Shown: one piece after another, positions 1-6,609 of the stretch
Layout of the letters: every line of letters begins with the position of its first letter
Position numbering within the stretch: position 1 is the stretch's first letter
NCBI GenBank assembly: GCA_947165615.1
Contig: CAMVBD010000054.1
Span: forward strand, 1 to 7,604
DNA length: 7,604 bases
DNA from: an uncultured Clostridia bacterium
GTDB taxonomy: Bacteria > Bacillota > Clostridia > Oscillospirales > Acutalibacteraceae
Direction of reading: 5' to 3'
Translations under genes and position numbers: made by a program
Notes under the pieces: generated by a model
Database searches by the model: none
Told to the model about the DNA's origin: nothing
Seen by the model: only the letters and a program-made list of their open reading frames with translations

Positions 1-123
1 CGCGGTGCAGTTGGGCGCGTAGCCGGTCACTTCGCCGGTGGAGGGGTTGTGCAGTTCGTAATACTTTTCAGTCGTGGATTCCACGTACTGATTGTTGATG
101 AAATACTTGAGTTTTTCTGCCAT
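1..123 (-). CDS. iolA: Methylmalonate-semialdehyde / malonate-semialdehyde dehydrogenase (CoA-acylating), N-terminal 41 codons only
   Basis: Only the first 41 codons are in the window; the gene runs off the left edge. The protein begins MAEKLKYFINNQYVES and continues to a NPSTGEV segment at residues 26-32. This is the typical amino-terminal strand and NAD-domain entry of the IolA/MmsA branch of the aldehyde dehydrogenase superfamily. The family oxidises malonate semialdehyde (or methylmalonate semialdehyde) to acetyl-CoA (or propionyl-CoA) and CO2 with NAD+ and CoA, in the cytoplasm. In inositol breakdown it consumes the C3 product released by IolJ. The start is secure: an AAAGGAG Shine-Dalgarno site at 130-136 sits 6 bases before the ATG. 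The gene follows iolE by 21 bases, so it is read as part of the same operon. The catalytic cysteine and glutamate lie outside the window, so activity cannot be judged. The identification rests on the N-terminus plus context. Confidence 0.87.
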   Translation of the reverse strand, partial: MAEKLKYFINNQYVESTTEKYYELHNPSTGEVTGYAPNCTA

Positions 124-129
124 GGTTTT

Positions 130-136
130 CTCCTTT
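130..136 (-). promoter_or_regulatory. Ribosome binding site of iolA
   Basis: AAAGGAG on the minus strand, 6 bases before the iolA ATG at 123. It is the strongest Shine-Dalgarno match in the window and fixes the start of the truncated gene. The whole iolE-iolA gap (124-144) is taken up by this site and an A-rich stretch. Confidence 0.8.
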
Positions 137-144
137 TATTTCGA

Positions 145-1038
145 TCAAAGACCGGCCTTCTCGCGGATGTATTTTCTCGCCTTGATCGCGTATTCGAGCG
201 GGTTCGCGATCGCGGGATCCTGCTCGGCTTCGACGAGAACGTAGCCTTCGTAGTCGTTTTCGGCAAGCACGTCAAAAATGGGGCCGAAGTCGATGGCGCC
301 GTCGCCGGGGACCGTGAAAGTGCCGAGCCGCACGCCCTGCAGGAAGCTGAGATGCTCCGCCTTGACCTTTGCGATGACTTCGGGGCGGATGTCCTTGAGA
401 TGGACGTGCTTGATGCGCTTTGCGTACTTTTTGAGGACGGCCATATAGTCCTCGCCGCAGTAGGCGAGATGGCCGGAGTCAAACAGCAGGCTGAAGAGTT
501 CCGGATCGGTATTCTCCATCATGCGGTCGATTTCCTCGGCGGTCTGCACCACGGTGCCCATGTGGTGATGGAACGTCAGCGCGATGCCCATGTCCTTTGC
601 GACCTTGCCCAGTTTGTTGAGGCCGGTGCAAAGGCGGTCCCACTCTTCGTCGTTCATGACGTACTTCGCTTCGAAAATCGGAAGGTCCGTGCCCTGAATG
701 GAGTGGCCCTGTTCGGAAATACCGACGACCTTGGCGCCCATTTCCTTCAGGAAGGTGATGTGTTTGATGAAATCGGCCTCGACTTCCTCATAGGGCTTCG
801 TGGTCAAAAAGGCGGAGAACCACGCGTTGCAGATCTGCATGCCGCGCAGGTCGAGCGCTTTTTTGAGTTCGACGGGGTCCTTGGGGTACTTGTTGCCCAC
901 TTCGCAGCCCGTAAAGCCTGCGAGCGCCATTTCGGAGACGCACTGCTGGAAGGTGTTTTCCGCGCCGAGATCGGGCATGTCGTCGTTGGTCCAGCCGATG
1001 GGCGCAATGCCGAGTTTCACTTTGTTTTTGTCAAGCAT
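145..1038 (-). CDS. iolE: Inosose dehydratase (2-keto-myo-inositol dehydratase)
   Basis: Removes water from 2-keto-myo-inositol (scyllo-inosose) to give 3D-(3,5/4)-trihydroxycyclohexane-1,2-dione, the substrate of IolD. It is a cytoplasmic, metal-dependent TIM-barrel enzyme of the xylose-isomerase-like family. The length of 297 residues is normal for IolE. The N-terminus carries the family hallmark [18 protein letters not shown] (8-25). Further conserved blocks are [11 protein letters not shown] (106-116), TFHHHMGT (155-162), FDSGHL (186-191), HVHLKD (211-216) and VEAEQDP (269-275). The Glu, Asp and His residues in these blocks are the likely metal and substrate ligands. The ATG overlaps the iolD stop by one base (TGATG), and a GAGGA site at 1046-1050, inside the last iolD codons, is 7 bases upstream. 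Translation is therefore probably coupled to iolD. No residue looks lost or out of place. Confidence 0.95.
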   Translation of the reverse strand: MLDKNKVKLGIAPIGWTNDDMPDLGAENTFQQCVSEMALAGFTGCEVGNKYPKDPVELKKALDLRGMQICNAWFSAFLTTKPYEEVEADFIKHITFLKEMGAKVVGISEQGHSIQGTDLPIFEAKYVMNDEEWDRLCTGLNKLGKVAKDMGIALTFHHHMGTVVQTAEEIDRMMENTDPELFSLLFDSGHLAYCGEDYMAVLKKYAKRIKHVHLKDIRPEVIAKVKAEHLSFLQGVRLGTFTVPGDGAIDFGPIFDVLAENDYEGYVLVEAEQDPAIANPLEYAIKARKYIREKAGL

Positions 1039-2957
1039 CAGTATTTCCTCGCTTTGCTTAAATTTTCTGCTTTTATTTTGTAAGCTTCCTGGACGGAAGG
1101 CTTATTGCTGGTGGAAGCCAGTCCCGTATGCCACCACGCGCCGTAGCCGTCGGTCATAGTCTTCGGCAGGACTTTGACGTCGATGAGGGTGGAAACGGTC
1201 TGCTTTTTGGCGTCCTCGATCGCATATTCGAGCTCCTCGAGCGTATGGACGGAATAGGCCTTGCAGCCGTAGCCCTCGCCGACCTTGGCGTAGTCGATAT
1301 GGAGAAGGGAGCCGAGAAGGTCGCCGTTATTGTCGCGTTTTCTGAACTCGGTGGCAAGGTTGCCGATGCCGTTGGACATTTGCAGGTTGTTGATGCAGCC
1401 GAAGCCCGCGTTATCGAAAAGGACGACGTTGATCTTCGCGTTCTCCTGCAAAGAGGTGACAAGTTCGGAATGGAGCATCAAAAACGCGCCGTCGCCGACA
1501 AAGGCGTAAACCTCCTTGTCGGGCTTTGCGAGCTTGGAGCCGAAGGCGCCCGCGATCTCGTAGCCCATGCAGGAATAGCCGTATTCCATGTTATAGGAAT
1601 CCTTCTCGTCGGTGGTCCACAGCCGCTGCATGTCGCCCGGAAGAGACCCGGAGGCGGCGACCGCCACGGCGTCGGGGGCAATCAGCGAACGGATCTTCAG
1701 AAGCGCCTCGGTCTGGGTCAGAGAAGAGCCGAACACCTCGATGAACTCGGGGATGGTCGCCTCATATCTTGCTTTGATAAGCGGCTCGAAGCCCTCGCCG
1801 TAGTGGTAGTCGGCAAGTCTTTGCACTTCCTCGTCCCACGCCTTTTTGACATCCGGAATCTCGGTCGTATAGGCGGTCCGATAACCGGATTCAGCCAGTT
1901 GTTCGCCCAAGCGCGTCAGGGCGAGTTTTGCGTCCGCGACGCACTTGACGGCGTCGAGTTTATAGGCGTCGAAGCGGTCGGTATTGATCGTGACGAATTT
2001 TGCGTCCGCGCGGAACAGAGATTTGGAGGCGGTGGTAAAGTCGGAGAAACGGGTGCCGACGCCGACGATGACGTCCGCTTCCTTTGCGATGGCGTTGGCA
2101 GGCGCGTTGCCGGTCACGCCCACGCCGCCGAGATTGAGCGCGTGGGAGGAGTGCACGGCGGATTTTCCGGACTGCGTTTCGGCAAAGGGAATGTTGAAGG
2201 CTTCGCAGAATTGTTCGAGCGTTTCACCCGCTTCGGAATACCGCACGCCGCCGCCTGCGATGACAAGCGGCTTTTTGGCGGCAAGCAGCGCCTCGGCGAT
2301 GTCATTCAGTTCTTCGGCGTTCGGCGTGATGCGGGCAATGCGGTGCACGCGTTTTGCGAAGAAGGATTCGGGATAGTCGTAGGTCTCCCCTTCCACGTCC
2401 TGCGGCAGCGCGATGATGACGGCGCCGGCGTTGGCGGTGTCGGTCAAAGCGCGCATGGCGTTGATCATGGCGCTCATGAGCTGTTCGGGACGGGTGATGC
2501 GGTCCCAGTACCGGGCGACCGGACGGAAGGCGTCGGTGGTCGTGATAGACAGGGAGTCCGCCTGCTCAAACTGCTGCAGCACGGGGTCTGGCTGACGGGT
2601 GGAGAAGGTGTCCGCCGGGAACAGCAGCAGCGGGACGTTGTTGACGGTCGCGGTGGCTGCGGCTGTCACCATGTTGGCGGAGCCGGGGCCGATGGAGGAC
2701 GCGCAGGCGATGATCTTGCGGCGGTTGTTCATTTTTGCAAAAGCCATGGCGGCGTGCGCCATGCCCTGCTCATTTTTTCCCTGGAAGACCCTGAGGCTGC
2801 CGGGGTCTTCATCCAGCGCCTGACCGAGACCGACCACGATCCCGTGGCCGAAGACCGTGAAGATCCCCTCCACGAACTTGGTCTCCTGTCCGTCAAAGGA
2901 AACGTACTGATTGTCAAGGAACTTTACAAGGGCTTGCGCCATCGTCATTTTGGGCAT
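1038..2957 (-). CDS. iolD: 3D-(3,5/4)-trihydroxycyclohexane-1,2-dione acylhydrolase (ThDP-dependent)
   Basis: Hydrolytically opens the cyclohexanedione ring made by IolE, giving 5-deoxy-D-glucuronate. It belongs to the thiamine-diphosphate family related to acetolactate synthase. The length of 639 residues matches the usual size of about 640. The N-terminal PYR domain (about 20-200) holds Glu63 in KNEQGMA, the expected glutamate that activates the cofactor pyrimidine. A central domain follows (about 210-360, with [13 protein letters not shown] at 232-244). The C-terminal PP domain holds [15 protein letters not shown] (488-502) with Asn516 in DNAGFG, the GDG-(about 26)-N motif that binds Mg2+ and diphosphate. 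[12 protein letters not shown] (436-447) and [11 protein letters not shown] (458-468) are further IolD-type blocks. The first ATG is chosen because AAAGGA at 2968-2973 lies 10 bases upstream. Met4 and Met6 are possible alternatives but are further from the site. The gene follows iolB by 24 bases. Confidence 0.96.
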   Translation of the reverse strand: MPKMTMAQALVKFLDNQYVSFDGQETKFVEGIFTVFGHGIVVGLGQALDEDPGSLRVFQGKNEQGMAHAAMAFAKMNNRRKIIACASSIGPGSANMVTAAATATVNNVPLLLFPADTFSTRQPDPVLQQFEQADSLSITTTDAFRPVARYWDRITRPEQLMSAMINAMRALTDTANAGAVIIALPQDVEGETYDYPESFFAKRVHRIARITPNAEELNDIAEALLAAKKPLVIAGGGVRYSEAGETLEQFCEAFNIPFAETQSGKSAVHSSHALNLGGVGVTGNAPANAIAKEADVIVGVGTRFSDFTTASKSLFRADAKFVTINTDRFDAYKLDAVKCVADAKLALTRLGEQLAESGYRTAYTTEIPDVKKAWDEEVQRLADYHYGEGFEPLIKARYEATIPEFIEVFGSSLTQTEALLKIRSLIAPDAVAVAASGSLPGDMQRLWTTDEKDSYNMEYGYSCMGYEIAGAFGSKLAKPDKEVYAFVGDGAFLMLHSELVTSLQENAKINVVLFDNAGFGCINNLQMSNGIGNLATEFRKRDNNGDLLGSLLHIDYAKVGEGYGCKAYSVHTLEELEYAIEDAKKQTVSTLIDVKVLPKTMTDGYGAWWHTGLASTSNKPSVQEAYKIKAENLSKARKY

Positions 2958-2981
2958 GATAAAGCAGTCCTTTCTATATTT

Positions 2982-3752
2982 TTATCCGTTTACGAGCCAT
3001 TTGTGCTCTTCGTCCACAAAGCGGGTGGTCTTGTACCACGGATCGTTCGGAAGGTGGCGGATCATCCAGACGTAATACATTTCGTAACCGGGCGCGGCGG
3101 CCTGCTGATGGGATTTGCCGGGCTCGATATAGCAGGCGGAGCCGTTTGCGGTCTTATAGACGTCGTCGCCGTTGAAGCAGGCGCCGAAGCCCTGCGGCTT
3201 GTCGAATTCGTAATAATAGACCTCGGGCTGCGGATGGTGGTGCGGCGGATAACTGCTCCACTTGCCGGCTTTGGTAAAGACTTCGCCGAGCACCATGTTG
3301 GAATCGGGCTCGTTGTCGGGGTCGAACATGGTAGACACGACGCGGTGTCCGGCGCCGCCCCACTGCCCCTTGCCGAACTCCTGATACAGGCAGTTTTCGG
3401 GCGTGTAAAAACGCGGCGCCCACGTTTTGTCGTTGTCGGTCTGCTGGATGATGATGCGGCTTTCCTCCACGGCTTCCACAGTGAAAGCGGTACCGCGGCT
3501 GACGTGCAGCGTCCAGGGCTTGAGGTCAAAGGGGTTTTCACGCGCGCAGTCCTCGCACCGGTCGTCCCAGCGGAATTTTACGCGTCCGGCAAGCAGCAGG
3601 ACGGCGGTCTCGAGCGTGTCGGAACAGAATTCGAGCGTCTGACCGGGCTGCAGGATGCGCACCCAAATATTCATGCCCATGTCGGCATGAACGCCGTCCA
3701 TTTCACAGACGGTCTTTACGTTGTTCTCGTCAAATTTCAAATATTCGAGCAT
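2982..3752 (-). CDS. iolB: 5-deoxy-glucuronate isomerase
   Basis: Isomerises 5-deoxy-D-glucuronate, the IolD product, to 5-dehydro-2-deoxy-D-gluconate, the IolC substrate. It is a cytoplasmic metal-dependent bicupin. At 256 residues it is slightly shorter than the Bacillus protein (about 271) but has both cupin halves. The C-terminal cupin carries SYPPHHHPQPEVYYYEF (167-183), where the histidines at 171-173 and Glu177 are the likely metal ligands. His215 in GKSHQQAAAPGYEMYYVW (212-229) supplies the remaining histidine. GTAFTVEA (87-94) and WAPRFYTPENC (111-121) also fit IolB. A CEDC pair at 66-69 in the N-terminal half is not a feature I associate with the family. The ATG comes 2 bases after the iolC stop, with a GAGGG site inside the iolC end, so the two are probably translationally coupled. 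Confidence 0.95.
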   Translation of the reverse strand: MLEYLKFDENNVKTVCEMDGVHADMGMNIWVRILQPGQTLEFCSDTLETAVLLLAGRVKFRWDDRCEDCARENPFDLKPWTLHVSRGTAFTVEAVEESRIIIQQTDNDKTWAPRFYTPENCLYQEFGKGQWGGAGHRVVSTMFDPDNEPDSNMVLGEVFTKAGKWSSYPPHHHPQPEVYYYEFDKPQGFGACFNGDDVYKTANGSACYIEPGKSHQQAAAPGYEMYYVWMIRHLPNDPWYKTTRFVDEEHKWLVNG

Positions 3753-3754
3753 AC

Positions 3755-4771
3755 TTACACCCTCGCGACCATTTCGCCGTATTCTTCCTTTTCTTTGCGG
3801 ATGAATTCACGCACTTCGTCCGCGGTCGGCATGTCCTCGCTGCACGCGTGGGACGCGACGAGCATGGCGGCGGAAGCGGAGCCGAACTCCAGGCAGTCGA
3901 TGATCTCTTTGCCTTCAAAAAGGCTGTAAAGGAACGAAGACGTGTAGCCGTCGCCGCCGCCGAAGGACTTGAGGAGCTTGACCGGGAAGGGACGGATGGA
4001 AAAACTCTGTCCGTCGCAGGTATAGGCGGTGGAGCCCTCCTTGCCGTGGGTGACGATGACGATCTTGGCGTTCTTTTTGTGCCAGTAGGCGGCGGAAGAG
4101 ACGTCCGTTCCGTCAAGGCCGAGAAGACCTTCCGCGAAATCGTACTCCTCGCGGGAGCCGATGATCATGTCCGCCTCGTTTGCGACGATGGAATAGTAAA
4201 CGGCGATCTCGTCCGCGTTTTTCCAGTTGTAGGGACGGTAGTCCAGCACGAAGATCAGGGGGATGTTGTTCTTTTTGGCAAGGTGCATGGCCTTGAGCGC
4301 GGCTTCCCGCGAGGGGCTTTCCGCCAGCGCGACGCCGGAGATCAGCACCGCGGCGCCCTCTTTGATATAGTCCTCGTCGATATCGCAGGGCTCCAGTTTA
4401 AGGTCTGCGGCTTCATTGCGGTACATGACGATGGAACTCTCGGTCGCGCTTTTGATCTCGGTAAAGGTCAGACCGATCTTTTCGCCGTTTTTGCAGCGGA
4501 CGATCCGGGAGGTGTCGATTCCTTCCTTATCAAAGTAATCGGTCACGAAGGTGCCGAACTGATCGTCGGACACGCGGGCGAAGAAGCCGCACTTTTTGCC
4601 GAGCCGCGCAAGGCCCACCGCGATGTTTGCGGGAGAGCCGCCGAGGTAGCGCTTGAAGGTGGTGCTCTCGTTCAGGGGGCAATAGTAGTCGACGGGATTG
4701 AAGTCCACGGCGACGCGCCCGACTAAAATGAGATCGTACTTTTTGGTCTTGTCGAATGTGATATACTGCAT
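3755..4771 (-). CDS. iolC: 5-dehydro-2-deoxygluconokinase (PfkB/ribokinase family)
   Basis: Phosphorylates 5-dehydro-2-deoxy-D-gluconate at C6 with ATP, giving the substrate of the aldolase IolJ. It is a 338-residue cytoplasmic sugar kinase of the PfkB fold. The N-terminus has KYDLILVGRVAVDF (11-24), the substrate-binding first strand, and the first PfkB signature follows at GGSPANIAVGLARLG (44-58). DYRPYNW (177-183) is typical of IolC. The second PfkB signature is SFGGGDGYTSSFLYSL (269-284), in which Asp274 is the catalytic base and the glycines form the anion hole. The usual GAGD reads GGGD here, a conservative variant that should not impair the anion hole. The start is supported by two purine-rich Shine-Dalgarno sites in the 38-base gap after iolJ. 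I take it as IolC rather than a general fructokinase because of the DYRP block and its place between iolJ and iolB. Confidence 0.94.
   Translation of the reverse strand: MQYITFDKTKKYDLILVGRVAVDFNPVDYYCPLNESTTFKRYLGGSPANIAVGLARLGKKCGFFARVSDDQFGTFVTDYFDKEGIDTSRIVRCKNGEKIGLTFTEIKSATESSIVMYRNEAADLKLEPCDIDEDYIKEGAAVLISGVALAESPSREAALKAMHLAKKNNIPLIFVLDYRPYNWKNADEIAVYYSIVANEADMIIGSREEYDFAEGLLGLDGTDVSSAAYWHKKNAKIVIVTHGKEGSTAYTCDGQSFSIRPFPVKLLKSFGGGDGYTSSFLYSLFEGKEIIDCLEFGSASAAMLVASHACSEDMPTADEVREFIRKEKEEYGEMVARV
3760..3764 (-). promoter_or_regulatory. Ribosome binding site of iolB, embedded in the iolC 3' end
   Basis: GAGGG on the minus strand, 7 bases before the iolB ATG at 3752. It lies inside the last two sense codons of iolC, so ribosomes finishing iolC pass over it. 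This supports translational coupling of the kinase and the isomerase. Confidence 0.65.
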
Positions 4772-4809
4772 AGGAAGTTCCTTTCCTTTTAATTTGCTGT
4801 GCGGATCGC
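4772..4809 (-). promoter_or_regulatory. iolJ-iolC intergenic leader with two Shine-Dalgarno matches and a small inverted repeat
   Basis: This 38-base gap is the longest non-coding stretch in the window. On the minus strand it ends AAAAGGAAAGGAACTTCCT just before the iolC ATG. It contains two tandem AAGGAA-type ribosome sites. The terminal TTCCT can pair with the first AGGAA (5 base pairs, with the second site in the loop), so it could modestly tune iolC initiation. I see no promoter boxes and no terminator. The Shine-Dalgarno call is firm; the hairpin is only possible. Confidence 0.5.
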
Positions 4810-5646
4810 TTAAAGCGGACGGGAGAACACGGCGATATGCCGCAGGACGTTCTTCTTCACGGCTTCGGCGTTCAAAGCGGAAAGCCGGAAATAATCGGGC
4901 GTTTCAACGCTTTCCGTGTAGGCCTTGGAGGCGTTTGCGAGCGCGTCGAAACTGGCGGTGGCGATGTTGATTTTCCGGATGCCGAGCGAAATCGCTTTTC
5001 GGAACTGTTCGTCCGAAATGCCGGTGCCGCCGTGCAGGACCAGGGGCGTATCCGTGATCTTGTCGATCTGTTCCAGAATATCAAAGCGAAGGCTGGGCAG
5101 AACGGGATAATTGCCGTGCGCGTTGCCGATGGCGACGGCGAGCGCGTCGACGCCCGTCTCCCTGCAAAAAATCTTTGCGGCTTCGGGGTCGGTGCAAAGG
5201 ATCTTGTGCTCCGCCGTGTCCCCCTCGTTGCCGCCGACGACGCCGAGTTCCGCTTCCACCGTTACGCCGTACTGAGAAGCGATGGCGACGACCTCTTTGG
5301 TCTTTTGAATATTCTCTTCAAACGGCAGGAGCGAGCAGTCGAGCATGACGGACGTAAAGCCGTAGTCGATGGCTTCGCGGATGCATGCGAGCGTCAGACC
5401 GTGATCCAGATGCACGGCGATGGGGACAGACGCGCGCTTTGCGGCGGAGACCATCATGGGCGCCATCAGGTGCAAAGGCGACGACGCCAGACGCTTTTCG
5501 GCGATCTGAAGAATAATGGGCGTATTTGTCTCTTCCGCGGCGGCGACGGCGCCGAGGACCATTTCCATATTGCCGACGGAAAACGCGCCGACGGCAGTCC
5601 TTGTTTCCTCTGCTCTTTTGAGCAGGTCTTTCATGGGTACTAACAT
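4810..5646 (-). CDS. iolJ: 6-phospho-5-dehydro-2-deoxy-D-gluconate aldolase (class II, FBA family)
   Basis: Cleaves 6-phospho-5-dehydro-2-deoxygluconate to dihydroxyacetone phosphate and malonate semialdehyde. It is a zinc-dependent class II aldolase of 278 residues, the normal size for IolJ and KbaY/GatY relatives. Catalytic Asp81 and zinc ligand His82 are in HLDHG (79-83). SVMLDCSLLPFEENI (99-113), VEAELG (130-135), GNAHGNY (174-180, zinc His177), LVLHGGTGIS (202-211, zinc His205) and KINIAT (225-230) complete the active site. The fold alone does not separate IolJ from fructose- or tagatose-bisphosphate aldolases; the IolJ call comes from its place directly before iolC. The ATG at 5646 is preferred over Met5 because a GGAG site at 5653-5656 lies 6 bases upstream. 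That site overlaps the end of the preceding hydrolase-like gene, only 3 bases away, which suggests coupled translation. Its second codon is TTA, which is very rare in this operon. Confidence 0.92.
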   Translation of the reverse strand: MLVPMKDLLKRAEETRTAVGAFSVGNMEMVLGAVAAAEETNTPIILQIAEKRLASSPLHLMAPMMVSAAKRASVPIAVHLDHGLTLACIREAIDYGFTSVMLDCSLLPFEENIQKTKEVVAIASQYGVTVEAELGVVGGNEGDTAEHKILCTDPEAAKIFCRETGVDALAVAIGNAHGNYPVLPSLRFDILEQIDKITDTPLVLHGGTGISDEQFRKAISLGIRKINIATASFDALANASKAYTESVETPDYFRLSALNAEAVKKNVLRHIAVFSRPL

Positions 5647-5649
5647 ATC

Positions 5650-6603
5650 TTACTCCGTTTCGATGCGGGGAGCGCCCCCGACGGTTTCTCTTAAAAATAC
5701 AAGCAGGTCCTGAAACACTTTTTCGCGCCCGTCCTCATGCAGGATCTCATGGCGCAATGCGGGATAGATGACGACCTCGGGAACGGTCCCCGCCGCCATG
5801 TAAAGGTCGGAGGCGTTGATGACGCCGCGCCCGAACAGACCAACGCTGTCCTTGCCGCCGGACAGGAACAAAAGCCGAAAGTCCTCCGACATGCCGACGC
5901 TGTTGACGGGGCGCGAGCCTTTGATCAGGAGGGAGAGCATCTCCCCTGACATTTCCGCGGTCTGATGAAAGCCGAGCAGCGGATCGCCGATATAGTCGGC
6001 CAGCGCCGTTTCGGACGACGACAGCCAACTCAGTTCGCTGTCGTCCTTATACAGGCGTCTGGTCAGCTTGCCGAACACGGTCGGCAGCGCGGCGGAGGCG
6101 CTGACGGAGGGCGGCAGAAGTTCCAGAAGACGTTTTGCGCCGTCCTCAAAGACGCATGCCCAGTCCGGGAGCTGGGACGTACCGATGAGCGCCGCGCCCG
6201 CGAGCGCGGAGGAATGGCTGCGGCAGTAGATCCTTACCATAAAGGACCCGACCCCGACGCCGATAAGGACCTGCGGCAGGCCGGGAAAGCGTTTTTCCAT
6301 GAGTCTGCGAAGCGTGTCGACGTCCCTGAGCATGGAGAGGTGTTCGCCCGGGAGCACGGCGCCGCGCGCGGCGTCTTCGGCGACGGAAAGCCCCGTGCCG
6401 AGGTGGTCCGCCCCACAGACGACAAAGCCCTCCTTTGCGAGAAAACGGGCCAGTTCGTCATAGCGGCCCATATGGTCGTCAAAGGAAGGCACAATTTGTA
6501 CAACGCCGACAGGGCTGACTTTTTCGTCAGCCCAAATCAGCGTACGGATTTGATCGCGATGGTTATCGGAGGGGAAATACCCCTGTTTTTTGATGATCGC
6601 CAT
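5650..6603 (-). CDS. Alpha/beta-hydrolase-fold protein, monoglyceride-lipase/lysophospholipase-like, nucleophile serine replaced by glycine (probable pseudoenzyme)
   Basis: A 317-residue intact frame. It aligns by eye with the serine-aminopeptidase/lysophospholipase branch (Hydrolase_4 type). Family landmarks are VVQIVPSFDDHMGRYDELARFL (34-55, shown here only as landmarks), ADHLGTGLS (65-73), LIGVGVGSFMVR (113-124), LFLSGGKDSVGLFG (245-258) and YPALRHEILHE (280-290). The charge-relay Asp252 and His285 are kept. The nucleophile elbow, normally GHSMG, is G115-V-G117-V-G119, so the serine is glycine (codon GGG at 6253-6255). The oxyanion HG that normally precedes M-A-E-H is P39-S40. Both changes remove parts needed for ester hydrolysis. 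There is no signal peptide, so it should be cytoplasmic. It starts 6 bases after the GH13 stop, and the only Shine-Dalgarno-like sequence (GGGAG, 6619-6623) is 15 bases away, so initiation probably depends on coupling. A binding, chaperone or regulatory role is possible but not shown. The fold assignment is firm; the function is unknown. Confidence 0.85.
   Translation of the reverse strand: MAIIKKQGYFPSDNHRDQIRTLIWADEKVSPVGVVQIVPSFDDHMGRYDELARFLAKEGFVVCGADHLGTGLSVAEDAARGAVLPGEHLSMLRDVDTLRRLMEKRFPGLPQVLIGVGVGSFMVRIYCRSHSSALAGAALIGTSQLPDWACVFEDGAKRLLELLPPSVSASAALPTVFGKLTRRLYKDDSELSWLSSSETALADYIGDPLLGFHQTAEMSGEMLSLLIKGSRPVNSVGMSEDFRLLFLSGGKDSVGLFGRGVINASDLYMAAGTVPEVVIYPALRHEILHEDGREKVFQDLLVFLRETVGGAPRIETE
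5653..5656 (-). promoter_or_regulatory. Ribosome binding site of iolJ, embedded in the upstream gene
   Basis: GGAG on the minus strand, formed by the last glutamate codon region of the hydrolase-like gene, directly before that gene's TAA and 6 bases before the iolJ ATG at 5646. It decides the iolJ start in favour of the first ATG and ties iolJ translation to the gene before it. Confidence 0.65.
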
Positions 6604-6609
6604 GAATGC

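Noticed and set aside
49..1083. A 344-codon plus-strand frame opposite iolE and the start of iolA
   Set aside because: Antisense shadow of iolE in the aligned register. The minus-strand IolE motifs are complete, and the shadow crosses the well-defined iolE-iolA junction.
1128..3929. A 933-codon open frame on the plus strand across iolD, iolB and the end of iolC
   Set aside because: It is codon-aligned antisense to iolD and iolB and stays open only because those genes almost never use TTA, CTA or TCA codons. Its translation is low-complexity, rich in Gly, Val, Asp and Arg, with no recognisable domain, while the minus-strand genes have full families and ribosome sites.
3982..4000. The GGGD instead of GAGD in the IolC kinase signature as a possible loss of function
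   Set aside because: The catalytic aspartate and the flanking glycines are present. Alanine to glycine in the anion hole is conservative, so no defect is implied.
4799..4813. A possible terminator after iolJ (GCG-ATC-CGC stem)
   Set aside because: The stem is only 3 base pairs with a 3-base loop and no following U-run, far too weak for an intrinsic terminator.
3848..5643. Two plus-strand frames (3848-4726 and 4837-5643) opposite iolC and iolJ
   Set aside because: These are mirror frames of the two genes. The second ends exactly where the rare TTA second codon of iolJ reads as a stop on the other strand, confirming that it is a codon-usage artefact.
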